Assembly (NCBI GenBank): GCA_035623335.1 | Contig: DASPTQ010000021.1 | Location: forward strand, 1-64,000 | Source: JAFAGX01 sp035623335 | Lineage (GTDB): Bacteria > Acidobacteriota > Terriglobia > Terriglobales > Acidobacteriaceae | DNA: 64,000 nucleotides | Direction of reading: 5' to 3' | Part shown: in pieces, positions 26,777 through 34,592 of the stretch | Layout of the letters: each line of letters begins with the position of its first letter | Position numbering within the stretch: position 1 is the first letter of the stretch | The notes under the pieces: model-generated | Database searches by the model: none | What the model was told of the DNA's origin: nothing | What the model saw: the letters and a program-made list of their open reading frames with translations, nothing else | Program-made: the position numbers and the translations under genes

Positions 26777-26804
26777 ATCTTATCGATTCACTCGCAGATG
26801 TCAA
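26777..26804 (-). promoter_or_regulatory. Promoter of the argR-C-B-D-F-G-H-A-J operon
   Basis: On the minus strand, a perfect -35 TTGACA (26804-26799), a 16-base spacer and a -10 TAAGAT (26782-26777). Transcription should begin near 26770, placing both ARG boxes over the first 35 transcribed bases, a standard position for repression. Confidence 0.7.
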
Positions 26805-26841
26805 GCAAAATTTTCGTGATTATGCACTTGACTAAGTACGC

Positions 26842-27160
26842 GGATTGCTCGCTTATTTGGTTGCTCAACGAACCAGAGAACTAGCTCTTCGCTTCGCGCT
26901 TGGTGCGCAGCGGTGGGATGTCATGTGGATAATCTTGCGCCAGGCTGGTTGGATGCTTCTCTCTGGTTGGGTCCTCGGACTGAGCTTGGCATCCCTGTTG
27001 ACCAAACTCCTCAGAACTTGTCCTATACGGCGTCAAGCACGACCCGTGGACTATGGTAGGCGTCACATTGCTGCTCGTTCTCGGCGGACTCGCCTCTGCC
27101 TATTCTCCGGCTCGTAGGGCCGCGGCCATTGATCCAATGCAAGCCCTCCGCGCGGAGTAA
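26842..27160 (+). pseudogene. Tail of a MacB/ADOP-type ABC permease, frameshifted
   Basis: The last 105 or so codons of a FtsX/MacB-like permease. The first part reads LLAYLVAQRTRELALRFALG with the ALGAQ motif and a transmembrane helix (LSGWVLGLSLASLL). At about 27,020 the frame shifts by one and continues as VGVTLLLVLGGLASAYSPAR with the usual ending PMQALRAE. Stops cut the frame just upstream at 26,833. The pattern fits the acidobacterial duplicated orphan permeases, which are about 800 residues when whole. It is clearly dead. Confidence 0.8.
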
Positions 27161-27260
27161 CTATGTGGTAGTTCCCGGGGAGCATTGTCCCGAGCCCAGG
27201 CGCCTCGGAGCTAATGTTGCAAAATTGCAACGGTCCGAAGCGGAGAGCCGGAACTGGGAC

Positions 27261-27437
27261 TTACCCCTCCAGTACCCTCCTGAGTTTCTTCTTTCCAACT
27301 TTGACCTTGACCCTGGGCAGTGGCGGGGTCTCGCAGAGCTGCTTGAGCACGGCATCGAAGGTCTTACGCTCTTGCCGAGGTTCTGGATTCAGGTCGTTGT
27401 TGTTCTGGTTGACTCGTTCATTCCGGCGACCTGCCAT
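27261..27437 (-). CDS. Small basic protein, unrecognised
   Basis: A 58-residue open frame too short for most gene callers. It has an Asn/Arg-rich start, a central KTFDAVLKQLCETPPLP segment that resembles short conserved ORFs near toxin-antitoxin loci, and a Lys/Arg-rich end. An AAGG lies very close to the ATG, so the ribosome-binding site is weak. It is upstream of vapBC on the map but not in its operon. Function unknown; coding status is uncertain, supported mainly by the regular composition and by a second copy of the FDAVL-coding 18-mer at 29,383. Confidence 0.4.
   Translation of the reverse strand: MAGRRNERVNQNNNDLNPEPRQERKTFDAVLKQLCETPPLPRVKVKVGKKKLRRVLEG
27344..27361. repeat. 18-bp direct repeat, left copy
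   Basis: TGAGCACGGCATCGAAGG, identical to 29383-29400. The two copies bracket the vapBC pair and the 28,683 gene. This copy lies inside the small ORF at 27261-27437. Confidence 0.6.
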
Positions 27438-27609
27438 ACCTTAATGATAAGGCTTCGGTTGAGCCCCACAGACGCAAATCTCCCTATCACGGCCAGCTAC
27501 GACCTTTCTACGCCCATTGTGCTACCCCATTAGCAATTTGACGACACTGTCTGCGGCATCCTAAGTATTGGACGGATCGGATTCCCGGAACCGCCGGTCA
27601 AAAGCACGG

Positions 27610-28041
27610 CTAGAGTAACAGCACATTCACACCGCGAGATTTAAGTGCCTGATCAAAAGTCACAAGCTTCACACCCGCCACGTATGCGAATGCTAGCAGG
27701 TAAGCGTCCGCCCAAACTTTGGGCGATGGAGATGGACTGGATAGCCGCGAACGCGAGCGGAAGTCTTTCTCGATGTCTTCCGGCTCGGGGAGGAAGGCAA
27801 CGCGATCATCCGCCCAGATGCGATCCCACAGACTCCAAGCCTCAGACATCGACCTTGTGTCCTTGCCCATGATTTGTCCTGTGGTGAGGAGTCTCAGAAC
27901 GGTGATCTGGGTAAAACGGCAAAATAGGAACTGCTCTTCGCTGGCTTGCTCAAACCAGGATCTTGCCTTTTCCGAGTGAACGTGCCGGCTCCATAGCAGT
28001 GCCAACCAGACGTTGGCGTCAAGGAAATTCAACGTGTTCAT
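27610..28041 (-). CDS. vapC: PIN-domain ribonuclease toxin VapC
   Basis: A 143-residue PIN-domain protein. The metal-binding acidic residues are visible: D8 in FLDANVWLALL, the acidic residues near the middle (SEAWSLWD), and the C-terminal pair in WADAYLLAFA and VTFDQAL. VapC toxins cut tRNA or rRNA to arrest growth. The gene overlaps the upstream antitoxin by 23 bases, the usual arrangement for translational coupling. The MNTLNFLDANVWLAL start is typical of TA-system VapC proteins. Confidence 0.9.
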   Translation of the reverse strand: MNTLNFLDANVWLALLWSRHVHSEKARSWFEQASEEQFLFCRFTQITVLRLLTTGQIMGKDTRSMSEAWSLWDRIWADDRVAFLPEPEDIEKDFRSRSRLSSPSPSPKVWADAYLLAFAYVAGVKLVTFDQALKSRGVNVLLL

Positions 28042-28258
28042 AGATACGCTCGTTTGTCACCTCTACCTTTGGACCCTCAGAAGTAATGAGCGGGAAGCGC
28101 ACGCGTTTTCGGCGAGCGCGCTTCTCCCGAAGAACACCTTTTATGCCAGCCAGAACCAGCTGACGTACGGAATGGCCCCTTGCCGCAGCTTGTTCTTTGA
28201 GCCTTCGGTACAGGGACACTGGAATATCAATCGTGGTGCGCACAGATTCCTCTTTCAT
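28019..28258 (-). CDS. vapB: Ribbon-helix-helix antitoxin (VapB-like)
   Basis: A 79-residue protein with an N-terminal ribbon-helix-helix DNA-binding fold (RTTIDIPVSLYRRLKEQAAARG), then a helix and a C-terminal tail that should wrap around the toxin (EVTNERIYEHVEFP). The ATG at 28258 is chosen because the ribbon strand begins 6 residues later; the frame is open to 28390. An operator-like inverted repeat lies 17 bases upstream, consistent with autorepression by the VapBC complex. Confidence 0.85.
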   Translation of the reverse strand: MKEESVRTTIDIPVSLYRRLKEQAAARGHSVRQLVLAGIKGVLREKRARRKRVRFPLITSEGPKVEVTNERIYEHVEFP

Positions 28259-28274
28259 AGGCCCGATTATTTCA

Positions 28275-28298
28275 CCTATGCCATAAATATGGAATAGG
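28275..28298. promoter_or_regulatory. Inverted-repeat operator candidate for vapBC
   Basis: CCTATGCCATA (28275-28285) and TATGGAATAGG (28288-28298) form an 11-bp inverted repeat with a 2-base centre and one mismatch, placed 17 bases ahead of the vapB start. Size and position fit a site for two ribbon-helix-helix dimers. Confidence 0.6.
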
Positions 28299-28682
28299 GC
28301 CAAAAATTTGAGGTCATTGATGGTTCGGCTCCCATCTGTCACAGGGGAGAACCCCTCTAACATCAACGACTTACCCTCTCCAGGCGTCATCTACTGATTT
28401 ATTTGGTCGCCGAAGTGTTCAAATCGCCGAGAGTTTCCGGCCTTTGCAGGGAGAGGCAGAACGTTCAAGAAACCCAGGGAGGAAACTATCATCATGGTTA
28501 AGTCAATCCTGCACACGCACTCATTGCATAAGGCAGCCCTCTCATGCTGAGCCTGCTCACCACACTTCGCTTTGATCCTCTGAATAATTATTCATCCCGT
28601 CAGCCGATCTGGATTTGCATCCAGAAGCAGTCGAAAGGGTGATGCTTGGAACTCCCTGATAACACTAGCTTGACTTTATCAA
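28299..28682. other. 384-base gap without a recognisable gene
   Basis: Holds the presumed vapBC promoter at its left end. An AGGGAGGAAAC-like stretch near 28,480 precedes a very short frame only. Nothing else was recognised. Confidence 0.35.
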
Positions 28683-29213
28683 ATGCATAATCACCCAAAT
28701 TTCCGTGATCCTGCACCTCCCTGTCTGGAGCAGAGGCGAAAGCCCATCCTTGGCGTTGCCGAGGCCGTTGAGTTTCTGACTGGCCGCATCGCCGAACAGG
28801 CTCGCGATGACTCGGTACCGCTTACGGAGGTGGAACGAAAGCAACTTTCCTTCACTGCCGTAGGAGCCTCTGCCGAAGAGATTGCCACGGCCAATGATTT
28901 TGATAGCCGCAACGATAGCGATGAGTTCGAGGCTAAAATTGCGAAATTGCTGCGCCGCGTATTCCGTCACGATGTCCAGCACGGCCGGGTTGAGATTTGG
29001 CAGAGGCATCTGGCTGCCCTTCGGGATCAAGACATCTATCTTCTGGTGATGGTCGATCAGGCTGGAATTCCTCGGACTAAAGCCAAGCTGGCCGTTGCTG
29101 CAGCAGTCCTTTCGGCGGCACCCCGTCGGTTGATCCGAACCTTGGCCCATGCAATGGCCGGATTGGTAGCGCTCAGTGGCTTCGTTTACTTTTTTCTTTT
29201 GCCGATGAAATGA
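28683..29213 (+). CDS. Tail-anchored protein of unknown function
   Basis: A 176-residue protein not matched to a family. It has a charged, helical soluble part (about 20-125), including EVERKQLSFT and ATANDFDSRNDSDEFEAKIAKLLRRVF, which look like genuine conserved protein, and a single hydrophobic segment at the extreme C-terminus (about 155-173). The topology suggests a tail-anchored membrane protein with its bulk in the cytoplasm. There is no clear ribosome-binding site. It lies between the vapBC pair and the prolyl oligopeptidase, pointing toward the latter. Confidence 0.55.
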   Translation: MHNHPNFRDPAPPCLEQRRKPILGVAEAVEFLTGRIAEQARDDSVPLTEVERKQLSFTAVGASAEEIATANDFDSRNDSDEFEAKIAKLLRRVFRHDVQHGRVEIWQRHLAALRDQDIYLLVMVDQAGIPRTKAKLAVAAAVLSAAPRRLIRTLAHAMAGLVALSGFVYFFLLPMK

Positions 29214-29382
29214 GCACGGAACGAGCGAATCTTCGGGAATCTGGCCGAAAGGCCGATTCCTAGAGATGAGGCGCGAGCTGCCTTCTCGTACTCTGGATAG
29301 GCAGCATGCTACGGCTATGGCTGTGGTTCCGCACCAGAAACACTAGAAAGGATTCTTGACGCACGGCTTTCCGCGCGGTGCC

Positions 29383-29400
29383 TGAGCACGGCATCGAAGG
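29383..29400. repeat. 18-bp direct repeat, right copy
   Basis: Identical 18-mer to 27344-27361, in the gap between the 28,683 gene and the prolyl oligopeptidase. The flanking bases do not preserve a full copy of the small ORF. Confidence 0.6.
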
Positions 29401-29427
29401 ATCTTGCGAGAACCAGCCGTCACAACC

Positions 29428-31479
29428 TTACGGCTTCACTCCCAGCTGCCACAATAGGAAGGAGTATATATCGGTTTGCTCCTCGATCTGTTTGGTAATG
29501 GGTTTCCCCGCACCATGCCCAGCTTTGGTTTCGATGCGCAGCAGAACGGGACGCTCGCGGCTCCGCCCATTGGCGGCTTCCGCTTGCAGCAGCGCGGCCA
29601 TTTTCTTGGCATGCATGGGATCGACGCGGGTATCGCGTTCCGCCGTCATCAATAAGATCGCCGGATACTCCCCCCCGGGCGTCACGTGATGATAGGGCGA
29701 ATAGGCGTACAACCACTCAAATTGCTGAGCGTCCTCCGCCGAGCCGTATTCCGGAATCCAAAGCTTCGCAATCTGAAAATTCTGATAGCGCAGCATGTCG
29801 AGCAGCGGCACCTGACAGACCACGGCGCGAAAAAGATCGGGGCGCTGGGTGAACGCTGCGCCCATCAGCAAGCCACCATTCGAACCCCCCTGGATCGCCA
29901 GTCGCTCCCTGTCCGTGTACTTCGCCGCCATCAGATGCTCCGCGGCCGCGATGAAATCGTCAAAAACGTTCTGTTTCTTGTCCAGCATGCCGGCGCGGTG
30001 CCATTCCTCGCCAAACTCGGCACCCCCACGAAGGTTGGCTACCACGAAAACTCCGCCGTGTTCCAGCCACAGGAACCGGCTTCCGCGGAAGTCGGGCGTC
30101 AGGCTCAGGTTGAAGCCGCCATAACCGGTCAATAGAGTCGGGTTCTTGCCATTCAGCACCAAACCCTTCCGATGAAACACAAACATGGGGACCTTGGTGC
30201 CGTCCTTCGAGGAAAACCAAACCTGTTTTACTTCATAGGCGAGCGGATCGATGCCCGGTGCGTCCACCTTGTCCCAAAGTTCGCTGCCTTCGGAAGCGAG
30301 TTCCATGCGGTAAACGGAAGGTGGAACCGTGAACGACATAAAATCGAAGAACAGTTCAACGTGATCCCATCGTCCCGCGACGGTATTGACAGTGCCAATC
30401 GCAGGGAGCGGAATCTCGGCGAGCCCTCGACCGCTCAGATCGAACACCTTCAGCTGCGAACTGGCATTTGTCTCGTACTGCGCCAACAATTTGCCGCCGA
30501 AGATGCGGACGCCCTTTAAGACGGCATCGCCCTCGGCAATCAGCTCTTTCCATTCTTCCCGCCGCGGATTTCTGGCATCGACGGTGAACACACGAAAACG
30601 GGGTGCCTCTTCATTGGTCGTGATGTAGAGTTTCCCTCCGAACACCGTGGCGCTATAGAGGAACGGTCTCCCGTTGGTAAGCTCGACCGGCGGAGTTCCC
30701 GCCTCCCAATCCTGTAAATACATTTCACTCTTCGCCCAACCTTGGAACACCGTGATCAGGAGCCAACGGTCGTCATCTTCTGCCAAGGCAACTTGCGGGA
30801 TGTCTTGCGGATTGCGGCCGTCCCCAAAGAGCAGCGGATCTTGAGCCGGGTCGCTGCCGATGGCATGATAGAAAACCTTTACGTGATACACTTCCTCCCC
30901 CGCCGGCACTTCGCCTTTTTTCGGATGGCGCGTGTAATAAAAGCCTGAATTGTCCTTTTTCCAGGCAAGGCTGGCGAAGCGCGTGCCCTCGATTGTGTCC
31001 GGCAAAATCTTGCCGGTGGCGCTTTCGATGAGGTGCAGAGTGCTTTCTTCCGAACCGCTCGCCGAGGTGCCGTAGGCAACATACTTGCCGTCGTCGGAAG
31101 GGAACCACCAATCGAGCGCGACCGTGCCGTCGAGCGCCATTTGGTTGACGTCAACGAGAGCCCGATCGGGGCCGCGAAGTCCTTCCCGCACCAGCAGGAC
31201 GGGCTGATTCTGGACCCCTTCGCGTCGCGTATAGAAGTACCAGTTGCCGGCCGCTTGCGGGGGAGCGATGGTCCCGATCGAAGCCAGCTGTGTGATCCGA
31301 CCTTGGAGCTGTTCCCGCCCGGGCAAGGGATCGAGAATACTGCGCGTATAAGCAAGCTCCTCGCGCACGTACTTCTGAGTGTCGGGATGGCTCGCATCCT
31401 CTAGCCAACGGTAGGGATCGACGATCCGTCGACCGTGAAGAATTTCCTCGACCACTTGTGTCTTGAGTCCTAGGGTCAT
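29428..31479 (-). CDS. Prolyl oligopeptidase (S9A)
   Basis: A 683-residue serine peptidase that cuts short peptides after proline. The N-terminal part (PYRWLEDASHPDTQKYV and a seven-bladed propeller, about 60-400) gates access; the C-terminal alpha/beta-hydrolase has the nucleophile Ser in GGSNGGLL, the Asp in ERDTRVDPMHA and the His in AGHGAGK. No signal peptide is evident, so it is likely cytoplasmic. The ATG at 31479 matches family starts better than the longer frame to 31548, which would run up to the tRNA. Confidence 0.95.
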   Translation of the reverse strand: MTLGLKTQVVEEILHGRRIVDPYRWLEDASHPDTQKYVREELAYTRSILDPLPGREQLQGRITQLASIGTIAPPQAAGNWYFYTRREGVQNQPVLLVREGLRGPDRALVDVNQMALDGTVALDWWFPSDDGKYVAYGTSASGSEESTLHLIESATGKILPDTIEGTRFASLAWKKDNSGFYYTRHPKKGEVPAGEEVYHVKVFYHAIGSDPAQDPLLFGDGRNPQDIPQVALAEDDDRWLLITVFQGWAKSEMYLQDWEAGTPPVELTNGRPFLYSATVFGGKLYITTNEEAPRFRVFTVDARNPRREEWKELIAEGDAVLKGVRIFGGKLLAQYETNASSQLKVFDLSGRGLAEIPLPAIGTVNTVAGRWDHVELFFDFMSFTVPPSVYRMELASEGSELWDKVDAPGIDPLAYEVKQVWFSSKDGTKVPMFVFHRKGLVLNGKNPTLLTGYGGFNLSLTPDFRGSRFLWLEHGGVFVVANLRGGAEFGEEWHRAGMLDKKQNVFDDFIAAAEHLMAAKYTDRERLAIQGGSNGGLLMGAAFTQRPDLFRAVVCQVPLLDMLRYQNFQIAKLWIPEYGSAEDAQQFEWLYAYSPYHHVTPGGEYPAILLMTAERDTRVDPMHAKKMAALLQAEAANGRSRERPVLLRIETKAGHGAGKPITKQIEEQTDIYSFLLWQLGVKP

Positions 31480-31548
31480 GTTTTTCGGCAGATACGCCGA
31501 TGATATGATAACTTTAGTGAATATGCGGGGTTTGAGACGCCGCCACAC

Positions 31549-31623
<75 letters not shown>

Positions 31624-31769
31624 TTCTTTTGCCCGCATAAACACTGGCGATTTCCATTTCAGCCGCCCTGATTGTCCTAGATTTGTACTAAGTGCGGGGC
31701 GACCCGAATCCGGGGGATTTCTCCTTTTCGCGGTATTTCAGTCGTAAGGGCAGAAAAGGAGACCCCCGT

Positions 31770-31922
31770 ATGGAAATTACGATTTACCGCCGCCACTGGG
31801 CGGGCTGCAAACATAAGGACGACCGCTACCACCCTCGGTGCGGATGCTCACTCTGGTTTCAGTTCAACTGGTCGGGACCGAACACGACGCTGGACGGGAA
31901 CAAACTTCATCGTGGGCAGAAC
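31770..31922 (+). pseudogene. N-terminal stub of a tyrosine-type integrase
   Basis: An ATG with an AAAGGAG site opens a frame whose first 50 codons resemble the zinc-ribbon-like N-terminus of acidobacterial phage-type integrases: EITIYRRHWAGC, HKDDRYHPRCGC and LWFQFNW, then LDGNKLHRGQN. After codon 51 the similarity ends, and MerR-like sequence starts in another frame. The SAM-like and catalytic domains are absent. This is from memory of the family pattern, not a search. Its position 150 bases from tRNA-Asn supports the reading. Confidence 0.6.
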
Positions 31923-32362
31923 AATGGAAAAAGATTAGCGAGCGCGGGAACCTCCGACGCCCATCCGCAATCCGCTACTACGAACACATGGGGATTCTTC
32001 CTGCTCCACAGCGAAGCAGCGGACAGCGACGATACGATGTCAACACCCTACATCGGTTGGTAGTGATTCAGAGAGCACAGCAGACTGGCTTTACGCTGAC
32101 TGAGATCAAGCAACTGTTCTTTGGGTTTCGCGTCGGAACGCCCCCTTCAGTCCGCTGGCAGAAGTTGAAGAAGCGGAAGGTTGTCGAACTGGATGCAATG
32201 TTGGACTGCATCCAGATTATGCGTGACCTATTGAATGAACAGGGCAAGTGCCGCTGTACAGCATTGGAGGAGTGCGGGAAGAAGATTTTAGAGAAGCAGT
32301 GCGCGGACGCTTTCGGAACGCTCACACATGAAAAACTGAAAGCGCTCAAAGTTAAACCTTGA
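31838..32362 (+). CDS. MerR-family regulator, damaged 5' end
   Basis: The recognisable part begins near 31,925: SERGNLRRPSAIRYYEHMG, a MerR helix-turn-helix and wing, then a long dimerisation helix and a Cys cluster KCRCTALEEC (C-x-C-x5-C) near the C-terminus, which could bind metal or sense redox state. The first helix of the DNA-binding domain is incomplete. An ATG at 31,924 starts MEK but is one frame off, in a run of five A, so a frameshift has probably hit the start. The frame's first 29 codons overlap the integrase stub. It may be non-functional. Confidence 0.65.
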   Translation: MRMLTLVSVQLVGTEHDAGREQTSSWAEQWKKISERGNLRRPSAIRYYEHMGILPAPQRSSGQRRYDVNTLHRLVVIQRAQQTGFTLTEIKQLFFGFRVGTPPSVRWQKLKKRKVVELDAMLDCIQIMRDLLNEQGKCRCTALEECGKKILEKQCADAFGTLTHEKLKALKVKP

Positions 32363-32371
32363 GAACAAGAA

Positions 32372-32833
32372 ATGGCAAAGGGTTCTGTGTATTCGGACGA
32401 TCTCGTTTTACAGGAAGCTCGCGACCTGCACCTTGCGGCAAACGGTTTCAGCATCCTCGGCTACGATGCTCCAACGTTCACGATTAGTATTTTCGGTCTG
32501 GCACTCAAGTTCCCAAATACGGAAGCGCACAAGCGTGCCGTACCCCTCCACGATTTGCATCACGTCCTAACAGGCTATGGCACCAACTGGGTTGGCGAGG
32601 CAGAAATCGGAGCTTGGGAACTTCGGGCGGGTTGCAATTCCTTCATTGTTTACTTCCTGAACGGCTCTGGTGTGATTATTGGTCTTTTCATCTCACCGCT
32701 ACGAGTCTGGCGAGCCTTTCAGGCGGCGAGAGGGCAGCGCACTCTCTACAACGATCCGATTTCTTATGACGGCCTGCTGCGAATGACTGTTGGCGAGCTT
32801 CGAAAGAAACTCGGAATCTCCCGACAAACATAA
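32372..32833 (+). CDS. Small Coq4-like protein with the HDxxHx11E motif
   Basis: A 153-residue protein that contains the metal-binding signature of Coq4 exactly: His60, Asp61, His64 and, 11 residues later, Glu76 (in LHDLHHVLTGYGTNWVGEAE). The AEIGAWELRAG stretch after it also fits. Coq4 acts in ubiquinone synthesis in eukaryotes and some bacteria; short bacterial forms are of unknown function. A hydrophobic stretch (about 92-110) suggests membrane contact. It follows the MerR gene by 9 bases and is probably controlled by it. An ubiquinone role should not be assumed, as this phylum mainly uses menaquinone. Confidence 0.65.
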   Translation: MAKGSVYSDDLVLQEARDLHLAANGFSILGYDAPTFTISIFGLALKFPNTEAHKRAVPLHDLHHVLTGYGTNWVGEAEIGAWELRAGCNSFIVYFLNGSGVIIGLFISPLRVWRAFQAARGQRTLYNDPISYDGLLRMTVGELRKKLGISRQT

Positions 32834-33139
32834 ATCCTGACCTGATACTGTATCCGACCGCACGATAGTGAGAGACCATCAATGTCGGAACAGCCTTAAA
32901 CAGGAACTTATTGCAGCCTCGCGTACTCGGTTTTGGCTTGCGCCGGAGGTTAGACTGCTAACATAGCGCACATTACTGAAGCGCTGCTCTGGGTTGTCGG
33001 CGTGGTCATATATTTCAAGCCTGATGTTCTTCTCATGTGTTGTCGCATGGGCATACTGGATAGATCGGGTTCGCTCAATCAAAGGGGCTGGTAGAACAGG
33101 TTCCGCTCCCGGAGCAGCAGGAGGTGTTGTTTAGCGAGC
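32834..33139. other. 306-base gap, coding status unclear
   Basis: A minus-strand frame at 32879-33082 has a plausible stretch (NIRLEIYDHADNPEQRF) but no recognisable family and no clear ribosome-binding site. I do not call it a gene. Promoter elements for the next gene may lie near its right end. Confidence 0.3.
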
Positions 33140-33760
33140 ATGAAAAACGCATGGTGCGGCATCCGCGTGCATTCCGGTTGGGGGGTGATCGTATGCGTGT
33201 CCGGTGACCCTGCCGCCCTTGAGATAGTTGATCGAAGGCGCATTGTCATCATTGACTCCATGATGCAAGGGGCAAAGCAGCCATATCACTTCGCGGAGAA
33301 CTTGGGGCTTGAAGAAGCAGATCGTCATCTCCAGAAGTGCGCAGCGGTTTCGCAGCGCCTTGCTGTACAAGCTATACGCGAAATGTTGGAGGGAGTAACC
33401 GCCCGGAAATATCGGGTGCTCGGCTGCGCCATGCTACTTACCTCCGGTCGTGCATTACCATCACTTCAGAAAATCCTAGCCTCACATGCTCTCATTCATA
33501 CAGCCGAAGGAGAGTTCTTCCGCAAGATTGTTAGCGAGGCATGCGAAAGCTGCCACATTCCGGTAATGGGCATTCGCGAGCGTGAACTGGACGAGCAGGC
33601 AGACGCGATATTCGGAAAGGCTGCGGCTCGTGTACGGCAACACATCTCTAATCTCGGGAAGACTGTGGGTTCACCGTGGACGCAGGACGAGAAGACCGCT
33701 GCGCTCGCGGCATTGATCGTCTCCGAATCCAATGGCGCACGTTTTACGCCGCTACAGTAG
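33140..33760 (+). CDS. Conserved protein of unknown function
   Basis: A 206-residue soluble protein. The N-terminus GWGVIVCVSGDPAALEIVDRRRIVIID followed by QPYHFAENL and the middle LASHALIHTAEGEFFR look like a conserved family seen in several soil phyla; the alternating strand-helix pattern at the start hints at an RNase-H-like fold. I cannot name the family. The end PWTQDEKTAALAALI is also typical. No signal peptide or membrane segment. Its last 17 bases overlap the end of the convergent DUF6632 gene. Confidence 0.65.
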   Translation: MKNAWCGIRVHSGWGVIVCVSGDPAALEIVDRRRIVIIDSMMQGAKQPYHFAENLGLEEADRHLQKCAAVSQRLAVQAIREMLEGVTARKYRVLGCAMLLTSGRALPSLQKILASHALIHTAEGEFFRKIVSEACESCHIPVMGIRERELDEQADAIFGKAAARVRQHISNLGKTVGSPWTQDEKTAALAALIVSESNGARFTPLQ

Positions 33761-34112
33761 AAGCTCCCCCGACTGACTGTTTTGCCGGAGCCAGCGCGAC
33801 CAGCACGATACCGACGATTGCGCACACAACCACTCCCGCGAGTTCTCGGCGCTCGACCACATTCCGGTATTCCTGCGCAGCCATTACTCCAGTATGAGCA
33901 AGATTTGCCCATCCGCCGAAGGCGATCAGGCTGCGGTTCGCCGCTGGGTCATGTACAGCCAGCAGCAAGAAGATTCCGAGTGTGACGTAGAGGCTCATTA
34001 TCATCGGCACCGCAGGTTCTCGCGAGAAAAACATTGTCAGCGGAACAACTCCCGCGATAAACAGCAATCCCACCACTACAAGCACGATCTTCAGCGCCCG
34101 TTCGCGAAGCAT
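33744..34112 (-). CDS. DUF6632-type membrane protein
   Basis: A 122-residue protein with four predicted membrane helices: about 8-27, 35-55, 62-80 and 93-108. The sequence pattern ALKIVLVVVGLLFIAG, SLYVTLGIFLLLA, and NRSLIAFGGWANLAH matches the DUF6632 family. Function unknown. The start codon and its GGGAGG site fall inside a perfect 10-bp hairpin (see 34111-34148), so translation may be controlled by the leader. Confidence 0.75.
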   Translation of the reverse strand: MLRERALKIVLVVVGLLFIAGVVPLTMFFSREPAVPMIMSLYVTLGIFLLLAVHDPAANRSLIAFGGWANLAHTGVMAAQEYRNVVERRELAGVVVCAIVGIVLVALAPAKQSVGGASTVAA

Positions 34113-34148
34113 GATGTCCTCCCTTCGCGGTTGCGATCAGGACATCAT
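34111..34148 (-). promoter_or_regulatory. Hairpin sequestering the DUF6632 start codon and ribosome-binding site
   Basis: On the minus-strand transcript, ATGATGTCCT and AGGACATCAT pair perfectly over 10 bp with an 18-base loop. The 3' arm contains the AGGA of the GGGAGGA site and the first two bases of the ATG, so the folded form would block initiation. Confidence 0.6.
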
Positions 34149-34592
34149 AGCGCGATAGAAAGATGCCAAGAATTGTCACTCACTTTGTTTTCTTGGGCTT
34201 GTCGAGGGATGGTCAGGAAAGGTTCCGCCGCAGCAGCCGCAAGCGGCTCATTCTATTGAGCCGGAATTTTCGAGTTCGCTGGTTCGCCCGGTATACCTTC
34301 GAACCACCGGGAAAAATCCAGACGGTAGCTAAAGAGAAAGATGCGTTCTTTTATTATGGCGACATCGCGTTATGCCCCGCTACTACACTGCGAGGCTTGC
34401 AGTCGCGTGGACTTGCTGTCCTGCCCTGAATCAACCACTGCCTTTTGAGGGACTGGAGCAGTCACGATGACTATAGGGGAATCCAGCCAGCCTCTCATCA
34501 ACACCGCAGGTAATCTTGACGCTCTTCTGCGCCCGAACCATCCTTGTAGAGTCAGATTCTCATCCTTTTCAGAAAAAAGAAAGTACAGCGCG
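34149..34592. other. 444-base gap upstream of the propeller-like gene
   Basis: The next frame is open from 34467, but its first 42 codons look non-coding. No other gene is recognised. The DUF6632 promoter should lie at the left end. Confidence 0.35.

Noticed and set aside
27129..27533. 134-codon plus-strand frame
   Set aside because: It runs antisense to the more protein-like 58-residue frame and shows no family character.
32372..32833. Ubiquinone-biosynthesis assignment (coq4)
   Set aside because: Motif matches but length and context do not support naming the gene.
32879..33082. 67-codon minus-strand frame
   Set aside because: Has a short plausible stretch but no start signal or family, so it is only mentioned under the gap.
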